A stretch of DNA of 10,058 bases from CAYZJD01 sp964478455 (GTDB taxonomy: Bacteria > Acidobacteriota > Terriglobia > Bryobacterales > Bryobacteraceae). Made by a program: the position numbers and the translations under genes. Numbering within the stretch: the stretch's first letter is position 1; every line of letters begins with the position of its first letter. The stretch is from positions 1 to 10,058 of the forward strand of contig CAYZJD010000155.1 in assembly GCA_964478455.1 (NCBI GenBank), in the 5' to 3' direction. This document shows, in pieces, positions 7,179 through 10,058 of this stretch. Below the pieces are notes generated by a model. It was not told the DNA's origin. It saw only the letters and a program-made list of their open reading frames with translations, and ran no database searches.

Positions 7179-7633
7179 ATGGCCGAGCCGGTTTCCCCTG
7201 CCAGCTTTGGAGTGCTGTATCAGCGCCACTCGCGGCAGGTCTACCGGTTCGCGCTGGCCATGACCGGCGACGAGCCGCTGGCGGAGGACCTGACCGCGGA
7301 AGCGTTTCTGCGCGTCTGGGAGTCTGGATCGCGGATCGATTGGATGACGGTGCGCGCCTATTTGCTGGCCATCGTCCGGAATTTGCACCACAACGAGTGG
7401 CGCCGCGCGCGGCGCCGGCTTCCGATCCGGACGTGAAGATCGAATTGCAGCGCGTGCTGGAGGCGTTGCGCCGCCTCCCTGAGCTCGACCGCGAAATACT
7501 GCTGCTGCGGGCCGAAGGAGGGTTGTCCTACGAAGAAATTGCCGCTCTCGTCGGCGGCACGGCGGAAGCCGTTCGCGTCAGAGCGCACCGCGCACGCAAA
7601 AAACTGACGGAGGAATTATGCCGGAAGACATGA
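7179..7633 (+). pseudogene. ECF-family RNA polymerase sigma factor, frameshifted
   Basis: Two frames together encode an ECF sigma factor. From ATG 7179 the first frame gives region 2 (FGVLYQRHSRQVYRFALAM, then AEDLTAEAFLRVW at 35-47, the core-binding and -10 recognition helices) and ends at a stop at 7434-7436. The second frame, offset by one base, resumes near 7415 with DPDVKIELQRVLEALRRLP and region 4, the -35-binding helix-turn-helix (LSYEEIAALVGGTAEAVRVRAHRARKKL), and ends at 7631-7633. An insertion of one base (or 3n+1) near 7400-7420 would restore a single frame of about 150 aa, slightly short because the linker is brief. The break coincides with a perfect 18-bp palindrome (7399-7416). 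Causes could be a real inactivating deletion or a sequencing/assembly error in GC-rich DNA. The 3' end overlaps the next gene by 16 nt. Confidence 0.8.
7399..7416. repeat. Perfect 18-bp palindrome GGCGCCGCGCGCGGCGCC
   Basis: The palindrome is self-complementary over all 18 bases and made only of G and C. It sits exactly where the sigma-factor reading frame breaks. Such a sequence can extrude a hairpin and is a known cause of deletions in replication and of base-calling errors. It encodes arginine-rich linker sequence, so no regulatory role needs to be assumed. Confidence 0.8.
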
Positions 7634-8157
7634 TCGGCAGGCTGTTGCCCGAGAGCATCGGGCCGGCGATTCATGTGGAGAAGCGGGCGTTGAGAGAAAT
7701 CCGCTCGGCGCTTCAGGCGCGCACATCCTCGGCGGCGATTGCCCTGACGGCGTCGGCGCTCGTGTTTGCGTGCCTGCCGCCGAAGCTTTCGCCACTCACG
7801 TCGGCGCTTCAGCAAGGCGGCGTCTGGCTCGCGGCGCTGCTGTCTCTCGCCTCGCTCGGATTCTGGTGGCGATTTCTGCGGGCGTGCGCGCGCTTGCGAG
7901 GATCGGGGCTGCGACGGCCTCGCGGGAATCGCGCTCGTGCCGCGTGGGTGCTCGCCGGAGTGATGGCAAGCTGGGCAGTTGCCGGCACCATCTTCGCGGC
8001 GCTCGGCTTCACTCTCCGCAACTACGCTCTTGCGGCGCTCCCCGGACTCCTGCTCGCCGGCTGGCTCGGCGAACGCTTGCAGCAAATCCCGGATGTCGAA
8101 ACAGGCAAACAAGAAGAGCGGCGCCGCATGAGCATTCTTCAAAACGAGGACGACTAA
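7618..8157 (+). CDS. Four-helix membrane protein coupled to the ECF sigma factor, possible anti-sigma-like
   Basis: The product is 179 aa. A short soluble N-terminus (MPEDMIGRLLPESIGPAIHVEKRALREI, about 1-35) precedes four hydrophobic segments at about 37-57, 66-88, 108-130 and 134-152, and a charged C-terminal tail. Segments two and three are separated by a very basic loop (RLRGSGLRRPRGNRAR), which should face the cytoplasm. I do not recognise the family. The ATG overlaps the sigma gene end by 16 nt and has GGAGG (7609-7613) 4 nt upstream. This is tight translational coupling, typical of sigma/anti-sigma pairs. The zinc-binding HxxxCxxC motif of ZAS anti-sigma factors is absent and the topology is not the usual single-pass one. 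A regulatory role is therefore inferred from position only. Confidence 0.75.
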   Translation: MPEDMIGRLLPESIGPAIHVEKRALREIRSALQARTSSAAIALTASALVFACLPPKLSPLTSALQQGGVWLAALLSLASLGFWWRFLRACARLRGSGLRRPRGNRARAAWVLAGVMASWAVAGTIFAALGFTLRNYALAALPGLLLAGWLGERLQQIPDVETGKQEERRRMSILQNEDD

Positions 8158-8224
8158 GAGACCAGGGGCCCTTGCCTGCCAGTTCTCCGCTCCCAATAGC
8201 GGCTGCGATACAGTGTTCTCTTTC

Positions 8225-8229
8225 GGAGG
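8225..8229 (+). promoter_or_regulatory. Shine-Dalgarno site deciding the start of the TIM-barrel gene
   Basis: GGAGG lies 10 nt before ATG 8240 and points to that codon. An upstream in-frame GTG at 8213 would place this site inside the coding region and spoil the twin-arginine leader by adding nine residues, so it is rejected as the start. Confidence 0.7.
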
Positions 8230-8239
8230 TTCCCTGACC

Positions 8240-9169
8240 ATGCCATACTCACCGCTGTCGCGCCGCCGATTCCTTGCCGCGTCCAGTCTCGCCGCCGCCC
8301 GCGCGACTGGAGCCGCCTCGCCGCCGAAGGACAAGCTTCACGTCGCTACCAACGAGTATCCCTGGGGCACTTTCTACGCCCGCGAGAAGCGCAGCTTCTA
8401 TGATTTGCTGGATGGCGTCTTGGGCGAAGTCGCCGCCGCCGGCCTCAACGGCTACGAACCCCTGTCGCGGTCTCCAGAGGACGTGAAGCGCCTGGAGCCG
8501 CTGCTCCGCAAGCACGGGCTTGCGATGCGTTCGCTTTACGTGAACAGCACGCTGCACGTGCCCGACCAGGCCGAGAAGAGCATCGACGATGTTCTTAAGA
8601 TCGCCGGTGTGGCGCACGCCATCGGGACGCGCATCATTGTTACCAACCCGAGCCCGCTCCGCTGGGGCGGACAGGACAACAAGGACGATGCCCAGATCCG
8701 TTTCCAGGCCCAGGCGCTCGACAAGCTCGGCGCGGCGCTCGCCGCTATGGGCCTCACGCTGGCCTACCACAATCACGACATGGAGCTGCGCAACGCCGCC
8801 CGCGAGTTTCACCACATGATGGTGGCCGCGGACCCGAAGCACGTCAAGCTCTGCCTCGATGCGCACTGGATCTTTCGTGGCTCGGGGAATTCCACGGTGG
8901 CTCTGTCTGACGTCGTGGAACTTTACGGCCGCCGAGTCGTGGAGCTGCATCTGCGGCAATCGAAGGACGGCGTCTGGACGGAGGTTTTCGGAGACGGCGA
9001 TATCGATTACCCCGCGCTGGCCAAGCGCCTCGCCGCGCTGGGCGCGAAGCCGCACCTCGTGCTGGAGCAGGCAGTGGAGAAAGGCTCTCCCAACACGATG
9101 AATGCGCTGGAAGCACACCGCCGCGGCCAGGAATACGCGCGCAGCGTCTTCGCGGTCTTCGCCGGATAG
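8240..9169 (+). CDS. Tat-exported sugar phosphate isomerase/epimerase-like TIM-barrel protein
   Basis: The product is 309 aa. Residues 7-16 (SRRRFLAASS) form a twin-arginine signal (R8, R9, R10) followed by an alanine-rich hydrophobic stretch to about residue 27. The protein is thus likely folded in the cytoplasm and exported, possibly with metal bound. The mature part is a xylose-isomerase-like TIM barrel of the AP-endonuclease-2 superfamily. It has YHNHDME (176-182), CLDAHW (D207), VELHLRQ (H237) and LVLEQ (E276) at the strand ends where the metal ligands sit. H177 or H179 occupies the place of the first glutamate seen in tagatose epimerases, as in IolE-like and related proteins. Expected activity is isomerisation, epimerisation or dehydration of a sugar or inositol derivative. 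The substrate cannot be assigned. The next gene begins 28 nt downstream, so the two are probably co-transcribed. Confidence 0.88.
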   Translation: MPYSPLSRRRFLAASSLAAARATGAASPPKDKLHVATNEYPWGTFYAREKRSFYDLLDGVLGEVAAAGLNGYEPLSRSPEDVKRLEPLLRKHGLAMRSLYVNSTLHVPDQAEKSIDDVLKIAGVAHAIGTRIIVTNPSPLRWGGQDNKDDAQIRFQAQALDKLGAALAAMGLTLAYHNHDMELRNAAREFHHMMVAADPKHVKLCLDAHWIFRGSGNSTVALSDVVELYGRRVVELHLRQSKDGVWTEVFGDGDIDYPALAKRLAALGAKPHLVLEQAVEKGSPNTMNALEAHRRGQEYARSVFAVFAG

Positions 9170-9197
9170 GCGCGGCCGGCGCACGTCAAACCATACC

Positions 9198-10058
9198 ATG
9201 CGCATTCCGACACTTTGCGCCTTGTTCCTCGTGCTGGCCCAAGCCGCCCTGGCGCAGACGTTGCAGGTCCCTGCAACTGGCGGCCCGGTAACCATTGACG
9301 GCAAGCTCGATGAGAGCGCCTGGCAGGGCGCTGCGGTTCTGCCGCTTCAGAACCTGGATCTCGGCGAGCCTTTTCCCGCAGGCGGGGAGGCGCGGCTGAT
9401 GGTCAGCGGCTCGTGGTTGTGCCTGGCCGCGCGTCTGCCCGAAAGCGGTCGCGTCGTGGCGCGGTCCACCGGCAGGAATCCCGCTTGGTGGCGCGAGGAC
9501 CTCCTCGCGTGGTCCTTCCGCTTTCGTCCGGAGCGGGATCGCAACCGCTCGCTGGTGCTTACCGTGAATCCGCTCGGCGGCTATCGCATCGACTACAGCG
9601 GCGCCACGGAAGAGGAGACGCGGGTGCTGGGCATGGCCGCGGCCTCCATCGGGCAGCGGGAATGGATGGTGGAAGCAGCCGTGCGAATTCCGGGCCTCGC
9701 CGAGACCGGCCTCTTTTCGGTGGAACGGGTCCGCGTCCCGAGGGCGGATGCGCCGGAGCTTCGCTGGTATTGGCCCGCCGCCAACGAACGCGCGGAGTAC
9801 ACGCTCGCTCGCGATGAAGGCCGCTCCTCGCCTGCGTTCCCGGAGCCGCTTACAGATCGCTCCACTCCCGCGGCGAAGCCGCAGACGCCGGTCGAGAGGC
9901 TCGAGGCCGGCCTGGCCTCGGTTCGCCCCGTGTGGTCTCTAGAGGAGCACAAGCACCTGAACATCGCCAGCATGGTCGAGAAGGACCTGAAGGCACGAGC
10001 GATGAGCGCCGCGAGCCGCTTGTCGCGGAACTGTTCCCAATCCTCAACGTTCCGGATG
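9198..10058 (+). CDS. Secreted protein with CBM9/DOMON-like N-terminal domain, truncated by window end
   Basis: An open frame of 287 codons runs from ATG 9198 to the window edge without a stop. Residues 1-19 form a Sec signal peptide (MRIPTLCALFLVLAQAALA). Next comes GPVTIDGKLDESAWQGAAVL (29-48), the hallmark start of CBM9-like beta-sandwich domains found on secreted carbohydrate-active proteins. REWMVEAAVRIPGL (154-167) matches a late strand of the same fold. Residues about 205-235 are a Pro/Ser-rich linker. Beyond 244 (VWSLEEHKHLNIASMVEKDL) a second domain begins that I cannot name. The last 20 residues have an odd Ser/Cys-rich composition, so a frameshift near 9985-10010 is possible. The role would be binding of a polysaccharide outside the cell, probably as part of a larger enzyme. 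No clear Shine-Dalgarno precedes the ATG, and coupling to the upstream gene is likely. Confidence 0.75.
   Translation, partial: MRIPTLCALFLVLAQAALAQTLQVPATGGPVTIDGKLDESAWQGAAVLPLQNLDLGEPFPAGGEARLMVSGSWLCLAARLPESGRVVARSTGRNPAWWREDLLAWSFRFRPERDRNRSLVLTVNPLGGYRIDYSGATEEETRVLGMAAASIGQREWMVEAAVRIPGLAETGLFSVERVRVPRADAPELRWYWPAANERAEYTLARDEGRSSPAFPEPLTDRSTPAAKPQTPVERLEAGLASVRPVWSLEEHKHLNIASMVEKDLKARAMSAASRLSRNCSQSSTFRM

Overview
The window is high-GC bacterial DNA. Its genes are an export-heavy set: a secreted GH42 glycosidase, a Tat-exported sugar isomerase/epimerase-like protein, a CBM9-like secreted protein, an ECF sigma factor paired with a membrane protein, and a PD40 propeller remnant. This repertoire resembles the Acidobacteriota, Bryobacterales/Solibacter type. 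That placement is inferred from gene content and style, not from a marker gene.

Layout. (1) Positions 205-1761, minus strand: a thiamine-diphosphate-dependent enzyme of the acetolactate synthase superfamily. It is divergent from (2) positions 1938-4064, a secreted GH42 beta-galactosidase-like enzyme, followed at 4121-5206 by a uroporphyrinogen-decarboxylase-superfamily protein (probable methyltransferase relative). (3) Positions 5262-5492: a clear sigma70-type promoter and two tandem tRNA-Cys(GCA) genes. Their first 41 nt are identical, while the variable loop and T-stem differ. (4) Positions 5493-6943: a patch that looks less GC-rich than its flanks. It holds the 3' end of a RelE/HigB-type toxin gene, an intact HigA/NadS-type antitoxin overlapping it by one base, and a RlaP-like nucleotidyltransferase. 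It looks like a small acquired, partly decayed island next to the tRNA genes. (5) Positions 6962-7123: a fragment of a PD40/TolB-type beta-propeller gene cut off at its 5' side by the island. (6) Positions 7179-8157: an ECF sigma factor whose region 2 and region 4 are in different frames, broken at or near a perfect 18-bp palindrome. It overlaps the gene for a four-helix membrane protein that may have served as its regulator. (7) Positions 8240-10058: a Tat-exported TIM-barrel protein, then a signal-peptide protein with a CBM9/DOMON-like domain that runs off the window end.

How it works together. Regions 2 and 7 fit extracytoplasmic carbohydrate use: glycoside cleavage, sugar isomerisation or epimerisation, and carbohydrate binding. 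The divergent ThDP enzyme and the UroD-like protein could act on downstream metabolites, but the sequence does not show their substrates. Regions 3 to 6 form a breakpoint zone with two or three gene remnants in about 2 kb. No CRISPR array, transposase, integrase or rRNA was seen. I found no convincing new multi-gene system. The most unusual parts are the tRNA-adjacent toxin-remnant/antitoxin/RlaP patch and the split sigma factor.
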